Shown here in pieces: positions 1-5,933 of a stretch of 5,933 nt of DNA. Below the pieces are notes generated by a model that saw nothing but the letters and a program-made list of their open reading frames with translations, had not been told where the DNA came from and made no database searches. The number at the start of each line of letters is the position of its first letter. The first letter of the stretch is position 1. Made by a program: the position numbers and the translations under genes. This DNA comes from an uncultured Porphyromonadaceae bacterium (GTDB lineage: Bacteria > Bacteroidota > Bacteroidia > Bacteroidales > Muribaculaceae), in NCBI GenBank assembly GCA_947175225.1, contig CAMWLX010000231.1, positions 1 to 5,933 on the forward strand, given 5' to 3'.

Positions 1-1
1 G

Positions 2-1882
2 TATTATTTATATGAAGTGATGAAGGGTGATTCTCTTTATGGGATAGCCAACCGATACGGGTGGAATATTGATAAACTTGAGGCTCTGAATCCTTCTTTG
101 GGTACTAAACTTGAGAAGGGTGCAAAAGTGTATTATCCTGTGGAAATCGAAAATCAAAAGGATGATGCGACATATGATGGCTCCGACTTCACTCTTCCAG
201 ATGCGTATCCTGCAATCCGTCATGTTGTAAAGAAAGGAGATTCAGTATATTCCATTGCCAAAATGTATGGAGTAGGTATAGATAAAATTTATTTATATAA
301 TCCGTCTGCCAAGTCAGTATTGAGGAGGGGAGACGTGATTACTATTCCGCAAGAAACTGAATTAATCAACGACGGAAGCACTTATTTATATTATGCCATC
401 AAGGATAATGACAATCTTTCTGCTATTGCTTCCGATTACAATACAAGTGTGGAACAGCTTCTTCGCGACAATAAAGGAATCTCTGAAAATAATTTTGCAT
501 CCGGAGACATACTTAGAATTCGGGTCAATTCAAATAAAGACAATAAGGTGGTCAAGGAAGTGGATGAAACTCATATTGCCCGTATTGATACCTATAAAGC
601 TCAGAAAAGCGACACGTGGGAGACTGTAGCAGAAAAGACCGGTGTCGACATAGAGGATCTTCTTGAAGCTAATTCAGGCACTCATCTGAAGAAAAATGCT
701 CAAATTGCAATACCTATTATAGAGACCACTACAGTTGAAAAGGAAGTAGAGCCAGTTGACGAGAGGGAAAATACCCTTGAAGGGCGACGTGATATATATA
801 AGGAGGTACACATGCTGGGCATAGGCGACTCAATATCTGATCTCAGCAATTCAGTAAGTATGGTTTTGATTATTGAAGAGCCAATGTCAAAACGTGACAA
901 TGAGTTCACGAGAGGTACTCTTTTGGCTATCGATCGTTTGAAAAACTCCCCGTATCAGATCAGATTCAAAGTGCTCTGCGATAGTCCCGCTGCAAAAGAT
1001 TCAGTGAAGAATGCTCAAGCTCTTATTGCAGATCTTGACGACTTCAAAACTGATATAATAGTCACTACCTACGAAAAGAATTTTCCTATGTGGCTTGCAA
1101 AATATGGCGAAGATAATGGAGTGGAGATAGTCAATGCCTTTGATGTGAAAAGTGAATTGTATCTGGAAAATCCGTCAATCATTCATCTTTTGACCCCGTC
1201 TGCTTATTTCAGCGATGAAGTGGGAGAGTGGGCATCTTCTTCATTGGGATCGTATAAGCTTGTTTTAGTGGGAAAGGAAGACAAGGATGACTCTTTTGCC
1301 GAATCTATAAAAAGCAGGAGAGATGCTTCTGCTGTGGTCAGTCGCAGACTTGATGATCTTTCGGAGATGAAGCTTGATGAGAGTGGCAGATACCTTTTCT
1401 ATGGATATCCCACATCAAAAGAGGAGATTCAGACAATGATGACAGCTATAGAATACCTTAAGGAAAACAATCCTTTTGTTGAGATTAAGGTAATGGGGCG
1501 TCCTAATTGGATTACGGTTGCAGAGGGAATGAAAGAGCGTTTCCATAATGTCGACGTTTACTTCCCATCAAGATTCTTTTTCGACCACACTGCAGGCCCG
1601 GGTAAGGAATTCATCGCAACTTATTCCTCTGAATATGGTCATGGTCCCATCCGTTCTTTCCCTACCTATGCTGTCGCCGGATATGACATTGCTAATTATT
1701 TCATTCCCGGCATAGCTTCCAACGACGGGGATTTTAATGCAGCCGTTCCAGACGGGATGGAAATACAGACTCCAATCAACCTTCAGCGAGTAGGGAATTG
1801 GGGAGGATTCTTCAATCCTTCGGCTTACATAATCCGCTATTCTCCTTTTGGAGATATAGAGAAAATCCTAATCCGCAGATGA
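2..1882 (+). CDS. LysM-repeat protein with C-terminal PBP1-like fold (5' end outside window)
   Basis: The reading frame is open to the left edge, so the gene is 5'-truncated; 626 residues are visible. A GTG at 17 and an ATG at 20 fall inside the first LysM repeat (EVMKGDSLYGIA) and are not the start. Four LysM repeats lie at about visible residues 1-48, 72-117, 128-175 and 193-240. The first two have the canonical KGDS(L/V)Y.IA core; the third (DNDNLSAIA) and fourth (KSDTWETVA) have lost the glycine. After a linker rich in acidic and threonine residues, residues about 284-618 resemble a type 1 periplasmic-binding (LivJ/LpoA-like) fold: a FTRGTLLAIDRL helix, a VMGRPNW strand and loop, and a late GYDIANYF motif. 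LysM domains bind peptidoglycan, so a periplasmic, wall-bound role is inferred. No ABC transporter genes are visible nearby, which argues for sensing or scaffolding over uptake. The ligand is unknown. The barrel gene follows after 4 bases. Domain calls are firm; the function is not. Confidence 0.9.
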   Translation, partial: YYLYEVMKGDSLYGIANRYGWNIDKLEALNPSLGTKLEKGAKVYYPVEIENQKDDATYDGSDFTLPDAYPAIRHVVKKGDSVYSIAKMYGVGIDKIYLYNPSAKSVLRRGDVITIPQETELINDGSTYLYYAIKDNDNLSAIASDYNTSVEQLLRDNKGISENNFASGDILRIRVNSNKDNKVVKEVDETHIARIDTYKAQKSDTWETVAEKTGVDIEDLLEANSGTHLKKNAQIAIPIIETTTVEKEVEPVDERENTLEGRRDIYKEVHMLGIGDSISDLSNSVSMVLIIEEPMSKRDNEFTRGTLLAIDRLKNSPYQIRFKVLCDSPAAKDSVKNAQALIADLDDFKTDIIVTTYEKNFPMWLAKYGEDNGVEIVNAFDVKSELYLENPSIIHLLTPSAYFSDEVGEWASSSLGSYKLVLVGKEDKDDSFAESIKSRRDASAVVSRRLDDLSEMKLDESGRYLFYGYPTSKEEIQTMMTAIEYLKENNPFVEIKVMGRPNWITVAEGMKERFHNVDVYFPSRFFFDHTAGPGKEFIATYSSEYGHGPIRSFPTYAVAGYDIANYFIPGIASNDGDFNAAVPDGMEIQTPINLQRVGNWGGFFNPSAYIIRYSPFGDIEKILIRR

Positions 1883-1886
1883 TGCT

Positions 1887-2567
1887 ATGAAGAAAGCAGT
1901 TTTATTGATATCCCTTATACTATCCACTTTGATGTCGGGATGGGCGCAGACTCATTTTGACTCAAGGGTCGACATTGGCATGCGTGGAGGAACCACTTTC
2001 TCTACAGTATCATTTAAACCTTCTATCACCGGCACGTTTGGAATGGGATATACGGCGGGTGTGTCGTTTCGCTACTCTGAGGAGAATCATTTCGGTCTGA
2101 TTGCCGAGGTAAATCTCGTTCAACGTGGATGGGCTGAAAAATTTGAAGATCTTCCTTATAAATATCAGCGCATCCTAAACTATGTAGAAGTGCCCATAAT
2201 GTCGCATATCTATTTTGGCAAAAGGGGCAAATTTTTCATAAATGCAGGACCGGAAATAGCTTATTATCTCGGCGATAAAATAAAGAGCAATTTTGACTAT
2301 CGCGACACTTCCGGGCTTGCCGGTTTTCATGATAAGAATAGAAGAGATGAGCAGCTTACAATGGAAGTAAGCCAGAAAATCGACTTTGGTATTGTAGGCG
2401 GTCTTGGAGGCGAGTTCAGTATCAACCGTAAAAACTCTGTGCTGGTCGAGGCCCGATTATATTATGGCATTGGAAATGTAATGCCCTCAGGCAGACAAGA
2501 TACGTTTTCATTGTCAAATCAGTTGAGTGTCGCAGTGACTGCCGGATATTGGTTCAGAATAAAATAA
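1887..2567 (+). CDS. PorT-family outer-membrane beta-barrel protein
   Basis: This 226-residue protein starts with a typical signal peptide: lysines at 2-3, a hydrophobic stretch LLISLILSTLMSG, and probable cleavage around WAQ near residue 20-21. The mature part has alternating beta-strand patterns rich in Gly and aromatics (IGMRGGTTFSTVSF, GMGYTAGVSFRY, HFGLIAEVNL, KFFINAGPEIAYYLG, FGIVGGLGGEF, VLVEARLYYGIG) and ends with a strand AVTAGYWFRIK. This matches the small outer-membrane barrel families (PorT / OMP_b-brl_2 type) common in Bacteroidota. It has no enzymatic motifs. The ATG lies 4 bases after the stop of the LysM-PBP1 gene with no clear ribosome binding site, so translation is probably coupled to the upstream gene. 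A wall-binding protein cotranscribed with a barrel suggests a shared envelope role, but this is inference. The family is broad and the name PorT does not imply type IX secretion here. Confidence 0.88.
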   Translation: MKKAVLLISLILSTLMSGWAQTHFDSRVDIGMRGGTTFSTVSFKPSITGTFGMGYTAGVSFRYSEENHFGLIAEVNLVQRGWAEKFEDLPYKYQRILNYVEVPIMSHIYFGKRGKFFINAGPEIAYYLGDKIKSNFDYRDTSGLAGFHDKNRRDEQLTMEVSQKIDFGIVGGLGGEFSINRKNSVLVEARLYYGIGNVMPSGRQDTFSLSNQLSVAVTAGYWFRIK

Positions 2568-2568
2568 T

Positions 2569-2593
2569 TCAACTTTTGCAAAGCGAAAGTTGA
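2569..2593. terminator. Intergenic hairpin after the barrel gene, possible weak terminator
   Basis: An 11-pair stem (2569-2579 with 2583-2593, including one T-G wobble) closes an AAA loop two bases after the barrel gene's stop codon. Its position fits transcription termination of the LysM-PBP1/barrel unit. It is not a classical intrinsic terminator because on the + strand it is followed by G-rich repeats and not a T tract. On the minus strand the bases that follow are T-rich, but no minus-strand gene lies there. It could also act as an mRNA 3'-end stabiliser, or be a copy of a dispersed palindrome. Confidence 0.4.
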
Positions 2594-2617
2594 GGTTTAT
2601 GGGTTTATAGGTTTATG
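2594..2617. repeat. Three tandem copies of an 8-base unit GGTTTAT(G/A)
   Basis: Directly abutting the hairpin, the units GGTTTATG, GGTTTATA and GGTTTATG follow one another without spacers, then run into GGGGCG. The strand is strongly asymmetric, with all the G on the + strand. No coding or protein-binding role can be assigned from the sequence. It may be a slippage-prone microrepeat or part of a dispersed intergenic element together with the hairpin. Confidence 0.75.
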
Positions 2618-2639
2618 GGGGCGTTGATGTGTTAAAATA

Positions 2640-2705
2640 TGCAAAAATTTAGAAAACGTTGTGAAATGTTATAGATTTTTGTTAACTTTGTGACGAATTT
2701 TTGCA
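2640..2705. repeat. 10-base inverted repeat bracketing the hppA promoter
   Basis: TGCAAAAATT at 2640-2649 is the exact reverse complement of AATTTTTGCA at 2696-2705. The two arms flank the predicted promoter boxes (2658-2690). The right arm overlaps a second, tighter palindrome, GAATTT-TTGC-AAATTC (2695-2710), whose centre includes TTTGCAAA (2700-2707). Such an arrangement could be a paired operator, or could fold in the mRNA leader in the case of 2695-2710. The region is very AT-rich, so chance is a real alternative. Confidence 0.4.
2658..2690 (+). promoter_or_regulatory. Likely Bacteroidota-type promoter for hppA
   Basis: TAACTTTG at 2683-2690 is an exact match to the Bacteroidota -7 consensus TAnnTTTG. 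Twenty-one bases upstream, GTTG at 2658-2661 matches three of four bases of the -33 TTTG box, with acceptable spacing. Transcription would start a few bases after 2690, giving an untranslated leader of roughly 60 bases before the hppA ATG. That leader is A/T-rich and lacks a strong Shine-Dalgarno site (only AGG at 2750-2752), as is usual in this phylum. Confidence 0.65.
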
Positions 2706-2759
2706 AATTCAAAATTAACTAATTTAATAACTCATCAACAACTTTTTTTAGGTTTTACC

Positions 2760-5003
2760 ATGGTAAACAATCTATTTTGGCTTGTGCCCGCTTCCTCTGT
2801 AGTAGCATTGGCACTCGCTTTCTATTTTTTCCGTTGGATGAAGAGTCAGGATGAGGGCACCGACACGATGAAGAAAATTGCTTCTCATGTTCGTAAAGGT
2901 GCAATGTCCTATCTGCGTCAACAGTACAAGATCGTAACGGTGGTCTTTCTCTGTCTCGTAGTGCTTTTCTCCATTATGGCATATGGTTTTCATGTTCAGA
3001 ATGAATGGGTGCCCGTTGCATTTCTGACAGGTGGTTTCTTCTCCGGCCTTGCCGGTTTCCTTGGAATGAAGACAGCTACTTATGCCTCAGCTCGCACAGC
3101 AAACGCTGCTCGAGAATCACTAAATTCTGGTCTTAAGGTTGCTTTCCGTTCAGGAGCGGTTATGGGTCTTGTCGTGGTTGGTCTCGGCCTTCTCGACATT
3201 TCTTTCTGGTTTCTCATCCTTAACTGGGCAATTGATCTTCCCGACACTCAGAAGTTGACAATGATCACAACTACTATGCTTACTTTTGGTATGGGTGCAA
3301 GTACTCAAGCTCTCTTCGCACGTGTAGGTGGTGGTATCTATACTAAGGCTGCGGATGTTGGAGCTGACCTGGTAGGTAAAGTAGAAGCCGGCATTCCTGA
3401 AGATGATCCACGTAACCCTGCAACTATCGCCGACAATGTAGGCGATAACGTAGGAGACGTTGCCGGTATGGGTGCCGACCTTTATGAGTCTTATTGCGGT
3501 TCTATCCTTGCCACTGCCGCTCTTGGTGCAGCTGCTGGCGCAGTAGGATTTATGGATGTTGAAGTCGGAAGCATAGCTCTTCAGACAAAGGCTGTTTTGG
3601 CTCCTATGCTTATTGCTGCCGTCGGCATTCTTCTCTCAATAATAGGCATCTTTGCTGTAAAGACTAAGGAGAACGCTACTATGAAGAATCTTCTGGGAGC
3701 ACTTGCTACAGGTACAAATCTCAGCTCTATACTGATTGTTGCTGCCACGTTCCTTATTATGTGGATTCTTGAAATTCCAAATTGGATTAATATTTCATTA
3801 GCTGTTGTAGTAGGTTTGTTTGTCGGTATAGTTATTGGGCAAGCTACTGAATATTATACGTCGCAATCATACAAACCGACAAAGAAACTTGCAGAAAGCG
3901 GCACCACCGGACCGGCTACTGTAATCATTTCAGGAGTTGGCCTTGGTATGATTTCCACAGCAATTCCTGTAATTGCTGTAGTATTCGGTATCATTATGAG
4001 CTACTATCTCGCTTCAGGTTTTGACTTCGCTAATATTTCTTGGGGTCTCTACGGTATCGGAATCGCAGCAGTAGGTATGCTTTCAACTCTTGGCATAACT
4101 CTTGCTACGGATGCTTACGGGCCTATTGCCGATAATGCAGGTGGCAATGCAGAGATGAGCAGTCTTGGTGAGAATGTTCGCAAGCGTACGGATGCTCTCG
4201 ATTCACTTGGCAACACCACTGCTGCAACCGGCAAGGGATTTGCAATCGGCTCTGCCGCTCTGACAGGTCTCGCTCTTCTTGCATCATATGTAGAGGAAAT
4301 TCGCATGGGTCTTCATCATATTGGTCAGGAATTCATTCAGGTTGGTACTACTATTGACCCTGTTAGCAATCTTGAAATTCCTCGTATGATTGCTCTCAAT
4401 CAGGCAACTTTCCGCGACTTTATGGTTGCATACGACGTCAACCTTATGAACCCAATGGTACTTTCCGGTATGTTTATCGGAGCGATGATGGCATTCTTGT
4501 TCTGTGGTCTTACTATGAATGCCGTAGGACGTGCTGCTTCTCACATGGTTGAAGAAGTACGTCGCCAGTTCCGTGAGATCAAGGGTATTCTGACAGGTCA
4601 GGCAGAACCCGACTATGCCCGTTGTGTGCAAATCTCCACTAAAGGTGCACAGCGTGAAATGGTGTTCCCATCGCTTTTAGCGATAGCTGTTCCAATATTG
4701 GTAGGTCTGATTTTCGGAGTTCCCGGCGTGATTGGTCTTTTAATTGGTGGTCTTTCTGCAGGTTTCGTTCTCGCAGTCTTCATGGCTAATTCAGGTGGTG
4801 CATGGGACAATGCCAAGAAGTATATAGAAGAAGGAAACTTCGGTGGAAAGGGTAGCGAAGTTCACAAAGCTACCGTGGTAGGTGACACAGTTGGCGACCC
4901 ATTCAAAGACACATCAGGTCCGAGTCTCAACATCCTCATCAAGCTTATGTCGATGGTGGCAATTGTAATGGCAGGTCTGACAGTTTCCTGGAGCCTCTTC
5001 TAA
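2760..5003 (+). CDS. hppA: Membrane-bound ion-translocating pyrophosphatase, K+-dependent type
   Basis: This complete 747-residue inner-membrane enzyme hydrolyses cytoplasmic pyrophosphate and pumps cations outward. About 16 hydrophobic helices fit the family fold. Substrate and Mg2+ motifs are intact: DVGADLVGKVE (199-209), GIPEDDPRNP (211-220), DNVGDNVGD (225-233), DAYGPIADNAGG (451-462), DNAKK (683-687) and GDTVGDPFKDTSGPS (708-722). GNTTAATGKG (484-493) has Ala488 where K+-independent enzymes carry Lys, so activity should need K+. Glu243 in LYESY matches the helix-6 gate glutamate of Na+-type enzymes. From memory, dual Na+/H+ pumps such as the Bacteroides vulgatus enzyme carry Thr90, Phe94, Asp146 and Met176; here Thr90, Phe94 and Asp146 fall at the same numbers and a Met lies at 178. 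The start is supported by the family-typical N-terminus (NLFWLVPASSVVALA). The gene appears monocistronic, with its own promoter and a strong terminator. Family certain; dual-ion specificity likely. Confidence 0.97.
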   Translation: MVNNLFWLVPASSVVALALAFYFFRWMKSQDEGTDTMKKIASHVRKGAMSYLRQQYKIVTVVFLCLVVLFSIMAYGFHVQNEWVPVAFLTGGFFSGLAGFLGMKTATYASARTANAARESLNSGLKVAFRSGAVMGLVVVGLGLLDISFWFLILNWAIDLPDTQKLTMITTTMLTFGMGASTQALFARVGGGIYTKAADVGADLVGKVEAGIPEDDPRNPATIADNVGDNVGDVAGMGADLYESYCGSILATAALGAAAGAVGFMDVEVGSIALQTKAVLAPMLIAAVGILLSIIGIFAVKTKENATMKNLLGALATGTNLSSILIVAATFLIMWILEIPNWINISLAVVVGLFVGIVIGQATEYYTSQSYKPTKKLAESGTTGPATVIISGVGLGMISTAIPVIAVVFGIIMSYYLASGFDFANISWGLYGIGIAAVGMLSTLGITLATDAYGPIADNAGGNAEMSSLGENVRKRTDALDSLGNTTAATGKGFAIGSAALTGLALLASYVEEIRMGLHHIGQEFIQVGTTIDPVSNLEIPRMIALNQATFRDFMVAYDVNLMNPMVLSGMFIGAMMAFLFCGLTMNAVGRAASHMVEEVRRQFREIKGILTGQAEPDYARCVQISTKGAQREMVFPSLLAIAVPILVGLIFGVPGVIGLLIGGLSAGFVLAVFMANSGGAWDNAKKYIEEGNFGGKGSEVHKATVVGDTVGDPFKDTSGPSLNILIKLMSMVAIVMAGLTVSWSLF

Positions 5004-5025
5004 AAAACTAAATACATCTATATAT

Positions 5026-5061
5026 GAAAAGGAGTCAAGCTAACCAACTTGACTCCTTTTC
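5026..5061. terminator. Bidirectional intrinsic terminator between hppA and sbcC
   Basis: A perfect 14-pair stem (5026-5039 with 5048-5061) encloses an 8-base loop, CTAACCAA. Four T at the end of the right arm (5057-5060) serve the + strand, and the four A at 5027-5030 read as T on the minus strand. The hairpin lies 22 bases after the hppA stop and 52 bases beyond the stop of the convergent sbcC, so it plausibly ends both transcripts. Confidence 0.85.
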
Positions 5062-5113
5062 TATTAACATCTTTAGATAAGGCTCAATGTGCAGAGCGCC
5101 TCAGTGCTCGTTC

Positions 5114-5932
5114 TTAAGCTTTCAAGCTTCCCTTAGGAATGACAATTCTCGAACGTCCTTCCCCATAACTATGCAACTGAATCTGGCAATCTATCTGCTC
5201 TGTCAATTCTTCTCTATGCGAAATGACCCCCACACGTCTTCCTGATTGACCATTGATCTCCGGCAGTCTCCGAAGAGTACTCATCACCATATCAAGGCTC
5301 TTTGCATCGAGTGTGCCAAATCCCTCGTCGATAAAAAGTATATCTACGTTCATATCAGGACGGTTCATGGCAGAGAGTGCAAGGGATAGAGCAAGCGACA
5401 CCATAAATCGTTCACCTCCAGAAAGCACAGTCACGCTTCGAGGCTCATTATTGTGATACCTGTCGCGAATGAGAATCGACAACTGTTCATTTTCATCACT
5501 GCAAGTGAGGGTGAAATGATCAGTGATCTGTCGAAGATATATGTTGGCGTTATGGAGAAGTGGTCGCAAAATGTGAGATTGCACGAGTGTCCTAAATTTT
5601 GTTCCCCCAAAATATCTGTTCATTTTTTCCCATTTCTCCAATCGTAGGCTCTTCTGCTCGTAGTCTTCTCTCTGTTTCTGACTTTCTTTACGGGTCTTCT
5701 CATCAGCTTCCAGTTTCTCTTTTATTGCTCCAAGCCGCTGACTAAGTTCTGAATATTGCTTATTGAGATTGCCAAGTTCATCCTTCATATTTATGATATC
5801 GTCAAGCTGACAATCATTCTCAAGATTCATAGCTTTTAGATTCTCTTCTTTGGTCTTGATGGCTTCAGCAATGAGAGCGGATTTCTTCTCTACTTCTCTT
5901 CTATGGTTTTCTTGAGAAGTACGTATCTTAGA
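5114..5932 (-). CDS. sbcC: SbcC, Rad50-like ATPase subunit of the SbcCD nuclease (N-terminal part outside window)
   Basis: SbcC is the SMC-like ATPase that with SbcD cleaves hairpins and DNA ends. The reading frame is open to the right edge, so the true start is outside; the ATG at 5830 lies within the coiled coil and is not the start. Of the usual roughly 1000 residues, the last 272 are visible. Residues about 1-105 are charged, Lys/Glu-rich heptad-like sequence, the returning arm of the coiled coil. The C-terminal ATPase half follows: GGTKFRTLVQSHILRPLL (109-126), the ABC signature LSGGERF (170-176), Walker B DILFIDEG (197-204), the D-loop GTLD (206-209) and the switch histidine in VISHREEL (236-243). 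All expected catalytic residues of this half are present. The Walker A motif and zinc hook lie in the missing part. sbcD is often adjacent upstream in other genomes, which cannot be checked here. The gene is convergent with hppA. Confidence 0.94.
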   Translation of the reverse strand, partial: SKIRTSQENHRREVEKKSALIAEAIKTKEENLKAMNLENDCQLDDIINMKDELGNLNKQYSELSQRLGAIKEKLEADEKTRKESQKQREDYEQKSLRLEKWEKMNRYFGGTKFRTLVQSHILRPLLHNANIYLRQITDHFTLTCSDENEQLSILIRDRYHNNEPRSVTVLSGGERFMVSLALSLALSAMNRPDMNVDILFIDEGFGTLDAKSLDMVMSTLRRLPEINGQSGRRVGVISHREELTEQIDCQIQLHSYGEGRSRIVIPKGSLKA

Positions 5933-5933
5933 G

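Noticed and set aside
17..22. GTG/ATG as the start of the first gene
   Set aside because: The frame stays open upstream to the edge, and the codons before it (YYLYEV) complete the first LysM repeat, so the real start is outside the window.
393..629. Alternative-frame plus-strand open frame inside the LysM gene
   Set aside because: It overlaps LysM repeats 3 and 4, which are clearly coding in the other frame, and its protein shows no recognisable domain.
1..1882. Substrate-binding protein of an ABC transporter
   Set aside because: The PBP1-like domain is present, but four LysM repeats and the absence of permease or ATPase genes in view argue against a simple uptake role; this remains open because upstream genes are not visible.
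4284..4631. Minus-strand open frame of 115 codons inside hppA
   Set aside because: It lies entirely within a strongly conserved hppA region, resembles no known family, and is explained as an antisense shadow.
5094..5109. Second small hairpin GAGCGC/GTGCTC before the sbcC stop codon
   Set aside because: It has only six pairs with a wobble on the + strand, which becomes an A-C mismatch in the sbcC transcript, and no T tract; the stronger terminator at 5026-5061 explains termination.
5828..5830. ATG as the start of a short SbcC-like protein
   Set aside because: The frame continues without a stop to the right edge with coiled-coil sequence, so this is an internal methionine of a full-length sbcC.

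Overview
This window looks like a piece of a Bacteroidota chromosome, most likely order Bacteroidales (gut Bacteroides or Muribaculaceae type). The clues are a LysM plus PBP1-fold protein next to a PorT-like outer-membrane barrel, a Bacteroides-style membrane pyrophosphatase, a TAnnTTTG promoter box instead of a sigma70 -10, and the absence of clear Shine-Dalgarno sites. The genus cannot be fixed from the sequence alone.

Layout. From the left edge to 1882 (+) lies the 3' part of a large gene for a protein with four LysM repeats followed by a type 1 periplasmic-binding-protein fold; its true start is outside the window. Four bases later comes a gene for a small secreted outer-membrane beta-barrel protein (1887-2567, +), so the two form one transcription unit. 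A 192-base intergenic region (2568-2759) holds a hairpin, three copies of an 8-base repeat, a likely Bacteroidota promoter bracketed by an inverted repeat, and a short palindrome. Next is hppA (2760-5003, +), a complete membrane-bound ion-pumping pyrophosphatase with features of the K+-dependent class and probably of the dual Na+/H+ pumping subfamily. A strong, apparently bidirectional terminator (5026-5061) lies in the 110-base gap before a convergent gene. That gene (5114 to the right edge, -) is the C-terminal part of sbcC, the Rad50-like ATPase of the SbcCD nuclease; its N-terminal part lies beyond the window.

The genes fall into three separate jobs: cell-envelope organisation (the LysM-PBP1 protein and the barrel), energy conservation from biosynthetic pyrophosphate (hppA), and DNA end processing (sbcC). 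Nothing suggests a shared pathway between the three. I see no mobile element, CRISPR array, tRNA, rRNA or defence island. This looks like ordinary core chromosome, and I find no convincing new biological system. The points most worth a second look are the envelope gene pair, the ion specificity of HppA, and the structured region upstream of hppA.
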